Part shown: positions 35,091 through 48,187 of the stretch, piece by piece
Layout of the letters: every line of letters begins with the position of its first letter
Position numbering within the stretch: position 1 is the first letter of the stretch
Assembly: GCA_036250195.1 (NCBI GenBank)
Contig: JAVHZZ010000003.1
Location: forward strand, 89,727,418-89,791,417
DNA from: Mixophyes australis
Taxonomy: Eukaryota; Chordata; Amphibia; Anura; Limnodynastidae
Direction of reading: 5' to 3'
DNA length: 64,000 bases
Translations under genes and position numbers: made by a program
The notes under the pieces: generated by a model
The model's input: the letters and a program-made list of their open reading frames with translations, nothing else
Told to the model about the DNA's origin: nothing
Databases searched by the model: none

Positions 35091-37000
35091 TTTAAGTGCA
35101 ATAATGTTTGTATTGTGCAAACTAAAGCAAAAACTGGTATGTTGAGATTCTAATATTGAAACCCCATTGATGGTTCTCACGGTGTTTGAGAAATCTCATA
35201 CAGATAAAGGAATCCAGCATGGTTCTCATAAGCTGAAAAGCTGGTATACTAAAACAGATTTATACCCAATACAAAGCAAAAAATTGTCAAAATAATTAAT
35301 ACGCTTTTTGTTGATCCATCGGGTTTAGAACTAATTTACAGGATGTTATCAATCTGAAACTATTTTACCCAGAGCCATTTAAAATTTTATAGACAGTCAA
35401 ATCTGAAAAACAGGATAACATAGGGCCCAAATAGTGTAGTCGGCAATCAATGGCTCAAGTAACAACTGTAATTTGCAAAATTAATTTTGGTTAAGATTGT
35501 TTGTATTGGGTTTAAAAAAGCAATGTCTAGGCAATTTTGTCAAAGCAGACAAACAGAAAATTGCTCTGTGTATGGCTAGTTTTATAGTCAGCACACTCAT
35601 AGTTACCATTACTGACATATCATTATTATAAGCCTGTTAAATTGGGTATGTGATATTAATTCATAAATCAAGGTAACAAAGGTGAGAGTGAAGGTGACAG
35701 AGGGACTGGCGAGAGCAAAGGTCAAAGAAGGACAGCTGAGCTGTGTCTTGTAAGTGCTTGGAAAAACTAATGGGAATTCATATAATGCTAGGTATTACTA
35801 AATATATGATTCAGTTGTTTTATAGTAGCCAGTAATTTGATTAGTATCATGCCGTAATGTAGTAGTCTTTTGTTATATATTTCTTAGAGCCTAGGTACAT
35901 CAGGAATCAGAGATAAGACACCCGGGATACCACTGTGTTGCATGCACTAATATTTGTTGCAAAGACCTCTCTCATAGTATATGTAGTGTGTGGATTTTAT
36001 ATACAGTGTGTCTGCTGAATCTAGTTCACCAGTAAGTTATAAATCATTTATGGATTTTGAGACCGAAAATAACTGTATACTATTCTGTATTGTTTCAACT
36101 GACTAATCTCTACTATCAATAGAGAAGCTACTACCAAGACTATAGGATTCTATCTAATATAGGATAGAAATGTCACCTCTTAACCTGACTACAATAGGCA
36201 TTGTTTATCATATGCTATAAAATCCCAAGAGTACCTGACATTTTGTTCATTAATGTGGCTATAAAAGTACCTTGGCAAAAGATGCACATACTGTCTTAAG
36301 CACAGAGATATTTTATAAGTACAGATAATGGACTCCCAGTGTATATAGATGATAAATCATAATGCATCATCCATTTTCTAAAAATACCATATCTACTAGG
36401 GAACATTTATTATTTTATCAATGAAACTTATGCTTATGTCATTTACTTGTTTTAGAAATGAGCAAATTTATGTTGAAAGTACATGCAAATTGAGTGTTAT
36501 GGGTGATTAGGATGTTTCTCAGAGTTGTAAAGCTCCAATGGAACAAAGCAGAAAATGTAATTCCACCCTGTATTTGTATATCTTTATCATGTGGAATTTA
36601 TAGTCTATGAATAGAGCTTGGGTGGCCGGGGGCATAAATTAATTCAACAGTGTTGTGTGGTTAGGAAGGGCTGGGAACACATAAGTCAACATTTTGGCCA
36701 ATGAAAGGTGCACAGTTTTGCAGCCATCTGTGGAATGAAGTGTTGTTCAATCTGTATATTCACCTTTTTAAAAAAAAGTGAGAAAAGGCACTTCTGAACC
36801 CAAATGTATTGCCATTGAACAATAAAATGCTTAACGGTTGATGACATAACATCAGACCCTTCTGTCTTAACCTTAACCATATGTGCTATAATAAAATACA
36901 CCAGACAGACTTTTTGTTGGCAAATTAAACACTTTTATTTAAATAACTGCTATTATGGTGGCGGGAGAACACTGTACTGCCTTGCCTATCTGCAAGCTCC
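35091..37000. other. No gene seen
   Basis: Long AT-rich stretch without recognisable genes or paired termini. Confidence 0.5.
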
Positions 37001-37009
37001 TTTAGCATT

Positions 37010-37540
37010 TGTATGTTAATGGGACAACCATCCCCCAGGTGCCCCGGAACCAGCACCCCTCTGGGCTAAAAGTAATGCTCCTCAAGCCAGCCCAGATGAG
37101 TTGTACTTGCACCGAACCTAAGCCAACTCTTCGAAGGGAACGGGTTCCAAAAGTCTGCTACTATGAATGTGCGCTTCACCCACCTTGTTTATCTTGTATA
37201 GTGTTCCCCTGCCATGTCAAAGCTGCACCAGCGCGTGAAACCAAGGCCCGTGCACTTGATTTGCCCAACATACCTCCGGGTCTTATCCAGCACCAGTAAC
37301 AAATATCACGGCCCGTGCTCCAGGTCGGCCCAACCTTCCTCCGGGGCTTAACCAGCACCCATAAAAATACCACAGACAGCGCTCAAGATTGACCCAACCT
37401 ACCTCTGGGGCTTACCCAATACCCATACCAATAACCAAGGCCAGCGCTCCAGATCGATCCAATTTACTTCTGGGGCTACACCAGCACACATGTACCATAC
37501 CACGGTCCGTGCTCCAGGTTGGCCCAGGGTCTTGTCTTTG
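37010..37540. repeat. Unclassified repeat with about 60-65 bp degenerate tandem units
   Basis: Units of the form 'gctccag(g/a)tcggcccaacc', 'cctccggggctta' and 'ccagcacccataa' recur about four times between 37220 and 37530. This looks like the internal array of a larger interspersed element, but no coding region identifies the family. Confidence 0.55.
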
Positions 37541-39660
37541 CTGTTTCAACACCTGCTTGTGAGATAATCAGGCATTGCATCGTTAAAACAGAAGGTAACG
37601 ATACATCTCACCCAGAGAGTGAACCGCATCCAGGAGTCGGGAATGGGAGGGAGGGTTTGCATGTCCTGGAGCCAAGAGAGCTATTCCCACTCCTCCCAGT
37701 TCTTTTAACCTATTCCTCTGCTCCTCCCCTTATGACAGTATCCCTGGTTATCACCACAGATTCTTGTTTTATTAACCCTCAGTGAACAACACAATTATGT
37801 ATAGACCTCAGCTTTTATTTTCACCTCAGGCTTAATTCATCCCTCAGTTCTATTACTTAGAAAACATAATACTGGTTACAGCGAAGCCATATGTTCACCC
37901 ATCAGTTTATACAGCTTCAGAAGAACCTGCCGTGCACAGGAATCTCTGGTATGGTAAGTTCTGTCTATTTACTGAACAGTCAGACTTGTTTCATTCTTAA
38001 GGCTACTGGTTATAGATTGTTTCAAAGTTTATTTCCAACATAAATCAAATCATAGTCACTTGTAAATTTCACCTTAGAATAGTAGGCGATTAAAAACCCT
38101 TATGCTCACAATAAAGTATGCACTAAAGAGAAGAACTGTCACTCATTATCTGTGCTTTTTATAACAGGAAGCAGCTATATTTTTCTTGGTTACTGCTAAT
38201 AACACTGTAAACAAGTCTATTTGTTTATAATAATTTAGATCAAAATAAATCTGTATCAAATACATTTGCATGTTTCAAATTTGTTGTAGGTTGTTGCTGT
38301 AGCTTGCATCCCCCTGGGCGCTATGTTTTCTGTTGTTATGTTGAACTCCTGGATATCAACAAGCAAACTACAGCATTTCTGGTGTAACATGGTGTGACAG
38401 TACTTCAAGATACTGGCTCAGCCAAATCTCTTTGTTCAGGTTACTTAGCTCTCAGACTCTTGTCCTGAGCTGGACTTGATTTGTTGTCCTGATCTTTGCT
38501 CTTGTCTGTGACTTTATTTTCAGTTTCATTATTGACTTTAATCAGTGTTCCTGTCGATCTTGTTCTAGTCATCCATCCACTCACAAATAGGGGCTATCTC
38601 AGTTGAGACATTTCTTCAGTCCCTAGGACAGTGTAATATTTGTTTCTTAATGTTGATATATATCCAATTTATCAACCTCTTCAGTGCTAGATCCTTTAAT
38701 TTTATATTTCCCTTTAATCCCTACTAGGACTCTTGCCCATTGGATTGTATGCAAAACTGTTCTGATTTTGACACTTCTCCTGCCTGTTATCATAACTTGG
38801 TTTATCCTCTAGCTCCTCTACTGGTTTGTCACCATTAATTATGCCTTTTAATTCCTATCATTCATAATCCTGATCTTCTAAAATCGCTAACTCTCAATTT
38901 CACTGAACAGCAATTTCCTATTGCCCTATACGAGGATTGCATTTATTGTTAATATTATTATTATTATTATTATTATTGTGATGGATTCCTACTAATGATG
39001 TGCATTATATAGCTGACTTAGATCAACTGATGGATTAATGCAGGGAGTTACAAATTATTTAGCTTATATTGAGAATAATTTGAACAGTTATACTTTAATA
39101 TATGCTCTCTAAAGGAGAATAATTTAATTGGTCTAAACATACACTCTTCCATAAATATTAATACACTTGTAAATTTCAGGAGAGCTGAAATACAACAGTG
39201 TCATTAAATATACAACTCAGGGCATGATTTGCTGTACATTTGCCCTTTCACAAAGTTTACAAGTGGTTTTTTTTTTTGGTTGTAAATAATTGTTTGACTG
39301 CTGGAAGGAAGCATGACCACAATACTACATAACGACAACACAACAAAGCAACAAATCTTATTTTCTAAATAGTATTTTCGGACTATTTACCAAATAATTG
39401 CCTAATATATAAAAACTGCTACATATTACAATTTAGACCCACACAACGCCAGGTGACCCGGATCGTGTCTCCAAAGCAATCAAGTGGACAAATAGAAATA
39501 TTGCAGCAGGTAAGACATGATGGGAAAGGTAAATATATTCATGCTAAAAACAGCTGTTGCTGACTGCTTACAAAATCCTGGTAAATATTATTTTAAGTAA
39601 AACTGTCATCTAAAAAAAAGGAATATATTGTACAAAAAACAGATATTTATAATTAATTAT
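37541..39660. other. No gene seen; possible LTR-like stretch and an ATT microsatellite
   Basis: 38390-38900 has the pyrimidine-rich 'tcctgatctttgctcttgtc' style of a Ty3 LTR/leader but no partner LTR or gag, so I leave it unassigned. An (ATT)n microsatellite lies at about 38952-38977. Confidence 0.35.
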
Positions 39661-39667
39661 TTAATAA

Positions 39668-39967
39668 GTTATTTATATAGCGCCTACTTATTACACAGCG
39701 CTTTACAGATTATATTTAATCTTTCACAGCAGTCCCTGCCCCAGTGGAGTTTGTAGTCTATATTTCCTACCACCATAAACACACTAGGGTTCATTTCTTT
39801 ACCAGTCAATTAACCTAGCTGTATGTCTTTGGAATGTGGGATTAAACGAGAGCACTCGGAGGAAACTCATGTAAGGACTTACAAACTCCACACAGATAGT
39901 TTGTTGCTTGGAATCGAACCCATAACCACGACACTGAGAAAGACATGCTAGCCACTGTGCTGCCCCT
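39668..39967 (-). repeat. tRNA-derived SINE, near full length
   Basis: On the minus strand it begins with a tRNA-like head near 39965 ('agtggctagcatg' A-box region, 'gggttcgattcc' B-box). It then runs through a conserved core ('ctgtgtggagtttg') and ends in the tail 'ctgtaaagcgctgtg...ggcgctatata'. The tail 'tagcgc...gcgctttac' and core are shared by widespread vertebrate SINEs. A tail fragment of the same kind is at 42105-42240. Confidence 0.75.
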
Positions 39968-40048
39968 AACTGAACTTCATCACAATTAAGTAACTAGCAA
40001 TACTTATATTTATAAATTTATCACTCTTTAGTAAAGAGTGTTGTTTTA

Positions 40049-40517
40049 TCATATATATAAAATCATTGGTCAGTTTGTTTGTTTGTCTGGTTATGCATTT
40101 GGCACTCCTGCACCAATTGGGATGACACCAATACGAGGTGGTCCAGTTGGATACTGGCCAGGTTTCAGGGAACTTGGGGTCCCAGTCGGACCTCCCGTTG
40201 GTGTACGCTGGGCAGAACTTTTACCCAGGGAGCCTATTCTGGGCCTTTCACTGGATGGATTTGGATGAAAACTTCACAGAGGGGTGGCAACCTTTCTGGG
40301 ATGACTAATGGAGTGGTTGAGGTTCTGGTCAGACCTCCTTTTGGTGTATGCTGGACAGAACTTTGACCCAGGAGCCTGTTCTGGGCCTTCCACTGGATGG
40401 ATTTGTATGATATCTTAGCTGCTTATTATTTTTAAAACGTTGACAGTTACATCCAATGCATTGATAACTTAATAACTTGAATATTTAAACTTGGGCAACG
40501 CTGTGTACTTCAGCTAG
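40049..40517 (+). mobile_element. Non-autonomous Helitron, copy 1
   Basis: It starts TCATATATATAAAATC after an A and ends CAGCTAG before a T: 5' TC, 3' CTAG and insertion between A and T, as in Helitrons. The interior contains two diverged copies of a block with 'cctccnnttggtgta(c/t)gctgg'. The second copy, at 60399-61260, shares both ends. No Rep/helicase protein is encoded. Confidence 0.75.
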
Positions 40518-40519
40518 TT

Positions 40520-42660
40520 TTCATATAATTTTAGTAATGGCGACAAGCTGATACAAATGTATTTTAGTATTTTTGAGGGCTAAATAAAAATAACATTTTA
40601 CTTTGTGACCCACTTCAAATGGGATATGAAGTATGCTCATGAACTGGCATATTACTGCTCACTTTAAAATAATCAACAAGAATCTCCAGTAATTAAATTC
40701 TCCTTAAATAAAAGCCAAATTAATCAGTACATTCTTATGCAGATATGTCTAATAAGGTTTATGAACAAAAAGTGAGAACTTTAAAACATGTTTATGGCAG
40801 TATAGACAGTTCGACTTTGCAAAGTACTTAAGCAGTTTATGATTGTGAGTGCTTTGCTAAAAATGTAGAAGTGCCATATTACTTCCACATTCAGCACATT
40901 AAGGTTGCTAGGAAACTCGATGATGTCCTTATGATGTCATTGGAAGTGGGAATCCACCAGGCACATTTCTGACTCCTATGGGGCTTCCAAGAAAGAAAAA
41001 TGCTAAATAAATAGCAAAATAATAAAATGTAATTTTTTTTTATAAAATACTCTCCTTCCTTCCTTCCTTCCCTAACCCCTCCCCTTGCTTGATAAAGACA
41101 TCTCAGTCATAGTATTTAATAGTCACAGAGTCTGTATGATGAATGTCATGTCCTCCTAATCCCAGCCCTATAGCTACATATGTGTGCACATAGGTTTATT
41201 GTACCCACTTGCAGTGGTAGCATAACACTGAGTAAATATTTAAAATTAAAATGAATATATTTGTTCCTAGGCCCTAAAACAATGTCAGACCTTGTATAAT
41301 ATAAATAAGTTTGGTATACCTATACTCAGGATAACTAGCTTACATTTCAATTAAATATCAGGGGTTGCTGTATTTGTTTAATTGTAACTTGGGGAAAAAT
41401 GACAGAAAAAAGTTTTTTTCCCCAATATTTGACTGTTTTACACTTGTCATATGTCCATAAAATAATGATTTTTATTCCACTATGTTACCAAAAGTAAGCC
41501 CTATTTGTCCAAAGAAAAGTATAGCATTAACTTATGTAGACTCAGAAATAAATAAGTTATTCCCCACGAAACAGGCATATTGCCAAATGTGAATATTGGT
41601 CTGGTCATGAAAAGTAGAGGGAAGGGATGAGCTATAAACTGTTAATTTATAGCTCACAGAACAAATGGCTCACAAAAAATATTTGTAAGCATATAAAAAA
41701 GGTTGTGAGAAGTTCAAATACTTTTGGAAGAAGAAAGACATCATGAAAGCATCTGTGTAGTGTCTTTCTTACTGGGAGACCTAGGTGGTGCACTTTACCC
41801 AATGTATGTGCAAAGCAACAGAAAATATAATGTACAACAAACTTTCTGCACACTCAAGCAAATTCAGAACACTTCCATCCATTTTCCAAATCCCAGGGAC
41901 CACATTCTCTTTAGCATCCAAAAAGCACCTTCCTGTTCCATATCAATGTTTATGTACAGCAACGTCTGTAAACAGCTTTTAGTAGCGGCTCAGAATTATT
42001 AATTAAAAGATAAAGTACTGTATATTTTATAAATATAACAAACACAAAATCAACATGTAATTAAGAAATTTGCCAATAATGAACTTAAATTGCATTGTTT
42101 AATTATTAACATTTAAATAGCACCAGCATGCTCTGCAGTGCTTTAGATCTGGGAACAAACACAGTCATAAAACAAGACTGGCTATTAACTGACAAACTAA
42201 TGGGAAAGAGGGTCGTGCTTGCAAACTTATTAGACTTCTGTTTCCCTCACCCCTTATTCCTTGCTAAAGCATTGTCTCTATAGTGCAGAATTTGGAATGC
42301 TGATCAGAAGAAATAGCAGCCAAAGACACCTTTCAAAAAAATGTGGGATTTTATTATGTGTGAGTTTTATTTATAAATTGTTGTTTATTTTACGAGCAAT
42401 GCAACTTATCAGGCTTGTGTCTTTTTTTCAAACTTACGATGTACCTGTGTAGCATGCACACATCGTTAGTATTCATCAGCATGTTTGTGGTGACATTTTT
42501 ATTCCAATTCTGATTCACCTTTTTTGGTTTTATTGCTTGAATAAGTTTAAAATAAACACACTAACACAGCACAAAAGCATTTCACCGTTCTTCACCACCA
42601 CTAAAATGATTTCTTCCTTTTCTTTTTTCTTCTTATTTTAATTTTTTATTGTATTGTAAC
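40520..42660. other. No gene seen; SINE-tail fragment and CTTC microsatellite
   Basis: A (CTTC)n tract lies at about 41053-41070. A fragment at 42105-42240 ('tttaaatagcaccagc', 'ctgcagtgctttaga') resembles the SINE at 39668. The remainder is unassigned. Confidence 0.45.
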
Positions 42661-42669
42661 ATAAGTTGC

Positions 42670-43950
42670 TGTCACAGCGCTGACAGATCTCGGAAAAGAA
42701 CCACTTGACTGGGGTAGCTATCAGTAAAATACCACATCTTTCCAAGCCATTATGTCCTGAGAGGAGTGGTCGTGAGGTAAAAGCCGGTCAAAGGATTGCA
42801 GAAGTTAGAATAGTAATGGACAAAGCTGAAGTCAAGTGACTGGAGAAGGTTGAATAGTGGAGGGCGAAGTAGTGGTAAAAAAACTGGAGTAGGTGAAATC
42901 GTGATGTACAGTAAAAACATAAGTCTTCTTCAAAGCACAAGCAGAGAAATCCAAAGCAAAATGTTATAAATACTACCAACTTGTGAGATACTTTTTTGTT
43001 CTGCTTGATGTGACCTTTTCAGTGAAGGGCTGATCGCAGAGAAAGAAAAGCTGTCCAGATCTGGTGACTAGCTAGATTGCTGTTCTTAGCAGAGAGAGAA
43101 AGTGTTTATAGCTGCCATTTTGAACTGTTTTCTGACATCTGTCATCTGGAGCTAGTGTTGTGAATGCTCACAGTAATTGTTTTCTGACAGTTGTCATCTG
43201 GATCTAGTGGATCTTCACAATGCCCACCCATTTTAGGAGCAGACTCTAAGCCTTGCAGAAATCATCCTGAATTATTTGGCGAGCACTACAGGTGCATGAA
43301 CTTTGGTTGACTTAATCAAAGAGCGGTCATCAGGACCAAAGCCCTGCCACGTCACCAGGTAGTGCAGTGCTCTCCCAGATCTGCAAGAGTCATGGATTGA
43401 TTGAAATATACATTCTTGGCAACCCACTACCTCCATTGTGGGAGAAGGAACCACCACTTTTCTTGGAAAGGGCCTCTTCCCCATTGATTTCAGAAGGGAA
43501 ATGTGGAACATTTGATGGATTCAAAAAGAAGGTTGTAGCAGTAGTCTGTAAGCTACTGGACTACCCACTGATTGAATATGGACCAACATATCAATACCCC
43601 AATTTGGATGAGAGAGTCTTCAGGTAAATGTTTCATGTGGAGAGCCACAATTTAGCACCAGGCCCCTCTCATTTCCTCTGGTCCACAAACTGTTTTTGAT
43701 TAGCTACCACTATCTTAAGCTACTCCTGCAGCACATTTCACAGACCCTGAAAATTCTGCACATGTTTGTCTGCCAAAGGAACCCCAGAGATGGCATGTGA
43801 AGATGGAATAACTTTTTCACTGAATGGCTGATTACACAATAAAGAAAACTGTGCCAGTAGTCTAGTTGAGAGAAGATTTTTATAGGTGTCATTGTGAACT
43901 GTTTTCTAATAACTGTCATCTGGAGCTTGTGTTGTAAATCCTCACAGTTG
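42670..43950 (-). mobile_element. Internally deleted Ty3/Gypsy element
   Basis: The 3' LTR at 42670-43219 starts TGTCACAGC. The polypurine tract (minus-strand AAAATGGGTGGGCA) follows at 43220-43234, then a remnant of pol. From about 43860 to 43950 there is a fragment matching part of the LTR ('gaactgttttct', 'ctgtcatctggagct'). Most of gag-pol is gone. Inside the LTR the segment 'ttttctgaca...tcatctgga' is tandemly duplicated (43120-43219). Confidence 0.7.
43272..43700 (-). pseudogene. Ty3 integrase C-terminus with chromodomain
   Basis: The minus frame 43511-43272 begins with the conserved 'FHISLLK' that closes Ty3 integrase. It continues into a chromodomain-like segment ('ALHYLVTWQGFGPDDRS') and ends after 'VHAPVVLAK', in the position expected for chromoviral Ty3 elements. 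Upstream, to about 43700, further integrase-like sequence is broken by stops. Known role of such chromodomains: steering integration to chromatin. This is a relic. Confidence 0.75.
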
Positions 43951-44431
43951 CCTAATCATCTGTTACTTTTTAAAATCTATTGTTCATATAAAATGATATT
44001 CTTTCTGTAAGTAAAATATTAGCAATCAATCCAAATACACTAATATTTATGTGCAATTAAATACAAAATAAAAAAAAGTGTTTGATTTTAAGTATTTTTA
44101 CCATAATTCATTTAAGCTGTATATTTAGAAAGATCCCTCTTTTAAATTTGCTTGTAGGATTTACCAATGTTTAGGCATGCCAGGTTTTGTTCCTGAACTA
44201 GTCAGCAATATTTTCATGGAAATAAAGTATAGCACAAGTTCAAAATGGACCCAACCTATATCCTTGTCATTCAGTAATCCCTATATTTATATGTATGAGT
44301 TTGCTCTAGCCAAAATGCTATATACTTATTTACACAATAAGCAAAAAATATTTTATTGTTGTCCAATGGTGCATACTATTTACTATTTGTTTTCATTTCA
44401 ATTCCGTAAAATTCTGATTCTAAACTGTGTT

Positions 44432-44497
44432 GTACTTTTCCCAAATATCAAGTAACATTAGATATATGACAAGTAGTAAAAAGTGACAAGATGATTG

Positions 44498-44531
<34 letters not shown>

Positions 44532-44610
44532 CAATCTCAATCATCTTGTCAATTTTTACTACTTGTCATATATCTAATGTTACTTGATATTTGGGAAAAG
44601 TACAAAAACG
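44432..44610. repeat. Large palindrome centred on (TA)n
   Basis: Arms of about 75 bp ('tgttgtacttttcccaaat' on the left, its inverse 'atttgggaaaagtacaa' on the right) flank an alternating TA core at 44499-44531. The arms are almost perfect, with a small indel beside the core. Confidence 0.9.
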
Positions 44611-44619
44611 ACTTTATCA

Positions 44620-44680
<61 letters not shown>

Positions 44681-44710
44681 CCTTTTGATAAAGTCGTTTT
44701 TCGATGAAAC
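44605..44710. repeat. Second (TA)n-centred palindrome
   Basis: Arms 'aaaacgactttatcaaaagg' and 'ccttttgataaagtcgtttt' surround a (TA)n core at 44623-44677. It directly abuts the palindrome at 44432-44610 and leads into a repeat containing 'gatgaaacgcgttaagg'. Confidence 0.92.
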
Positions 44711-45332
44711 GCGTTAAGGAAAGGATAAGGAGGCATCTGTCTTCTCTCTGGAATGCTTTTTGGAGACTGTTCCCTTGGCCAGTGAACATTCCCTTGGGGT
44801 CATCAGCACGGGAGGAACTATACAGATAAGTCTCATATTTAATTGTTTGACGTACAGGCATTTGCTTGGTTATGCATATGGATGATGTTTAATAAAACCT
44901 TTTAAGATTAATTACTGCTTTTTGGAAAATACTACACTATGCTACTTCATTCTTTCGAGTTCTAGTGTGGATATGGATCAGCTATATATCTTCTGGGAAG
45001 GACATGGATTCTAATTGAATATCAGACCAGATAAGCCTATATTTACTTGATTTTTGGTACGCGGCTACTGGAGCACATACTTTATTATGTTATAAATGTT
45101 ATGGTATTACACATGTTTGGCGCTTCTCTTCTTATGTGTACATAGGATTCTTCCATCTGCTTTTGGTGCCTTGTAAGTGAAGCAGCCTACTGTATGTGAT
45201 TTACTGTTCTGATATAGAGCGCTCTGAGCACTTTTGTGGTTTTTCACTGAGTGTCGTTTTGTCTAATCAATATTTGTGCATATATATATATATATTTATA
45301 TATATGTATATATATATATATAATATGTATAC

Positions 45333-45414
<82 letters not shown>

Positions 45415-45420
45415 TCATAT
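44711..45420 (+). repeat. Unclassified dispersed repeat ending in (TA)n/(TG)n
   Basis: The segment after 'gatgaaacgcgttaagg' contains 'tgtttggcgcttct', also found at about 11237. It ends in TA/TG microsatellites at 45280-45412. No protein domain; Tyr-Ile frames are repeat artefacts. Confidence 0.45.
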
Positions 45421-48185
45421 ATACGGGTCAACTATAACCCAAGGTACCTACAACATCTAATAGGGCACACAATGTCCATATAAAATGATGCATTGTGAAA
45501 AATGTAAAAAAAATGTAAGACAATTAATACTTAGTGGTTAAACAGTATAGACCCTTGTAGTGTTTCCATGTGAAGTCTCTTTTTGCGTAAACTAGGCTGT
45601 AATCTCTCTGACAGCATGCTGTGGCTTTCTTCAGTCTGAGGGGTAAATTTATCAAAGTCCATTTTTGCCGGCATGTTTGTAATTGCTGCATCTATAATCC
45701 TGCATTTTGGAGGCTTGAAACTGAAATTTCTGGTGATTTGCAGTGATGGATGGTGATCTGCAGCAATTACAAACACGTCTAAACAATGAAAACCACTGGC
45801 CACTTTATAGAAATGGAGCAATTTTTAAATAATGCTGGATTATCATTGGCTGATTTCAAAACAATCAAATCACTGGATTTCATTCTCACTTGCACTATAT
45901 AACCTGAGGTGATGTGTGTGAGGATAAGGGGTCCTTAACATCACACAGACCAATACCAGGTGCAGGTTCAACATCATTTTATTAGTACTGAAGATGTACT
46001 CTAACATGGCACAGAAAAACAGCATCTTTCCAAATATACAATAGATGACATTCAGGTGAGCAACAGCAACCTGCAGATGACCTTTAGTATCTCTGGGTAT
46101 GTGATTGCAATGTCCTTGCTCTAGACAATAGAATCAGAAAATGTTCACAATTGCTAATTAGCATATAACTAGGTGCAAAGATTTGCTTGCCCTAAAGTTA
46201 ACTATGGGCAATAGCCTATTACCCATTATTCTATTGCAATATCTGCTGACCTGGCCTCCAAAGCTTAATCTTATTACCTTTGACATTATCACACAGTGAT
46301 ACATTTACAATAGATATCAATATATCAACGGGTTACAGTCTTAGTACAATAGTGCCTTGCTTACAGAAAGTCAACTCGTCTAGACTATATCTACAAATGG
46401 CATATTTTACCATTGAAACTTTAACATGTGACTTTTGCTAGCCGGGCATTAAATACGTATTGTCAAGTACATAACTATGTTAATTATAGCATAGGTTTAC
46501 CTTAGAAATATTTCACAACATTGGCATACTGTAAATTCACAATATATAGCAACATTCATGATACAACTTTAAAACACATGTACATTATTACACCACATTG
46601 AACCGCTGGATAACAGAGACACTATTCGCGTTCAAAAGTCCTGAGTTTCGAGACACTACTTTACTCAAAGTTCAATGGTGGTGGAGCAGGATCAGGGCTA
46701 TAAAAGTTTATTAGCCTGACCCTTAGTTTCACAATATGGTTGCAGGAGTTATAGGCAGGAGAGAGAAGAGAGTAGGAGGCAGTTGGTTGGTGTTGAATTG
46801 ATGATATGATGAGTTTCTATTGATTTCTGAGTGCTGTGTTTTGTGTGTTTGTATCATCTTCTGATTTTTTTTTGTCTATCAGAAACTTATTTGTCCTGGT
46901 CTTATTCCTTTTACTGTTCAGTGTCTGATTTGTGTGTAAGTGTTGTATGCTTTTAGGTCTTTGTACTGTTTTTATTCATTGACATTTAGTGTTGTCTCTT
47001 TTTGTCTGTGTTTTGTTTGAGGATAACGAGTAGGAGGAGAGAGGTCGAGGGGCATAGAGTGAGAAGGAGGTTGAGGTAGGGGGATCCTTTCAGGCAGAGG
47101 AAGTGGATGGAGAGGGTGTATCGAAGAGCTAGGGAGTCAGGACACTGTTCCCTCTTGCAAAACATAATCAGACGCAATGTCTGATTACTCATGACGAGAT
47201 TTATGCCCTTATCACAATAAACTTTTGGCCGTGTAATTCCTAACAGTTTTGGTCTCACAAACTGGAAATAGCCTGTGGCCATAAAGTGTAGGGATACACA
47301 TTAATTCATGCAGCCCAGACACTGTATAGGTCCTTGATGTTACCAGTTGTAAATTATCTCTAGCACTAAACACACAGTGCAGTGTGGGACATGCATGCAT
47401 GGATCATTGGTCTGGTGCTGAGGCTCCTCCACCCTCCTGCACTTCTCCTCCTTAGTTAGGCGGATAACCTCATTCATGGCTTTCTCTACACAAATAACAA
47501 GCTTAATTATCTTTATCCAGCAAGAATTGCAAGGTGTTTTGAGTATTTTTCATACAGTGTTCCTGAAGGGCCACGGACACCTCTATTGTTAGGTGTGTTT
47601 TTCCAGGGACTTCCCTGCATTTTTTTAAACTTCAATTTCTTATACCCAGTAGGTTGTATTCAGACCATGTTAAAAATTGGGACAGGATTTACAGCGTGTT
47701 TGAAAATCATGGCTTTCTAGCAATATTCCAGTAATTTAGCCTTTGATAAATCTGTTGATTTGCATCTCAACCAAAAAAACACTGGTGGAAGGTACACTTT
47801 ACATACTGTACAAACTAGCTAAAATTAAAAATGTGTACAGTATCTACTAGCTGAGATATGATGATAAGCAATAGATTTAGAGTGAAACAATTGTTTCATA
47901 GTTAGATTTGCACTTGATTTGACAAATTCAATCACAAAATTCAGAGATTTGTGAACCAATTTAGCAGAGTGACAGCTAAAATTGCATTTTTTTAGAGAAT
48001 ACATCATACTTTACAGGGTTTTGTTCATATGATTGCGACTGTTCTGTTGCTGTGGGCTTCTTTTAGATAAGTTTACTGTGATTGGTCAGATTCTACAGGC
48101 AGCAATTTAATTTTCTTGATCTCCTCTCATTCAGGGCTGATGGTTGAAAAGATATAGATCATTTGAATTTAAGAAATTCATACCA
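45421..48185. other. No gene seen
   Basis: No recognisable coding domain or paired termini. Short minus-strand frames (for example at 46986-47282) lack domain signatures. Confidence 0.45.
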
Positions 48186-48187
48186 TA

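Noticed and set aside
38390..38900. Possible Ty3 LTR and leader
   Set aside because: Style resembles such leaders, but no second LTR, target duplication, gag or primer site was found.
43272..43511. Host chromodomain (CBX-like) gene exon
   Set aside because: It is preceded by the integrase closing motif and followed by a polypurine tract and LTR, so it belongs to a Ty3 remnant.
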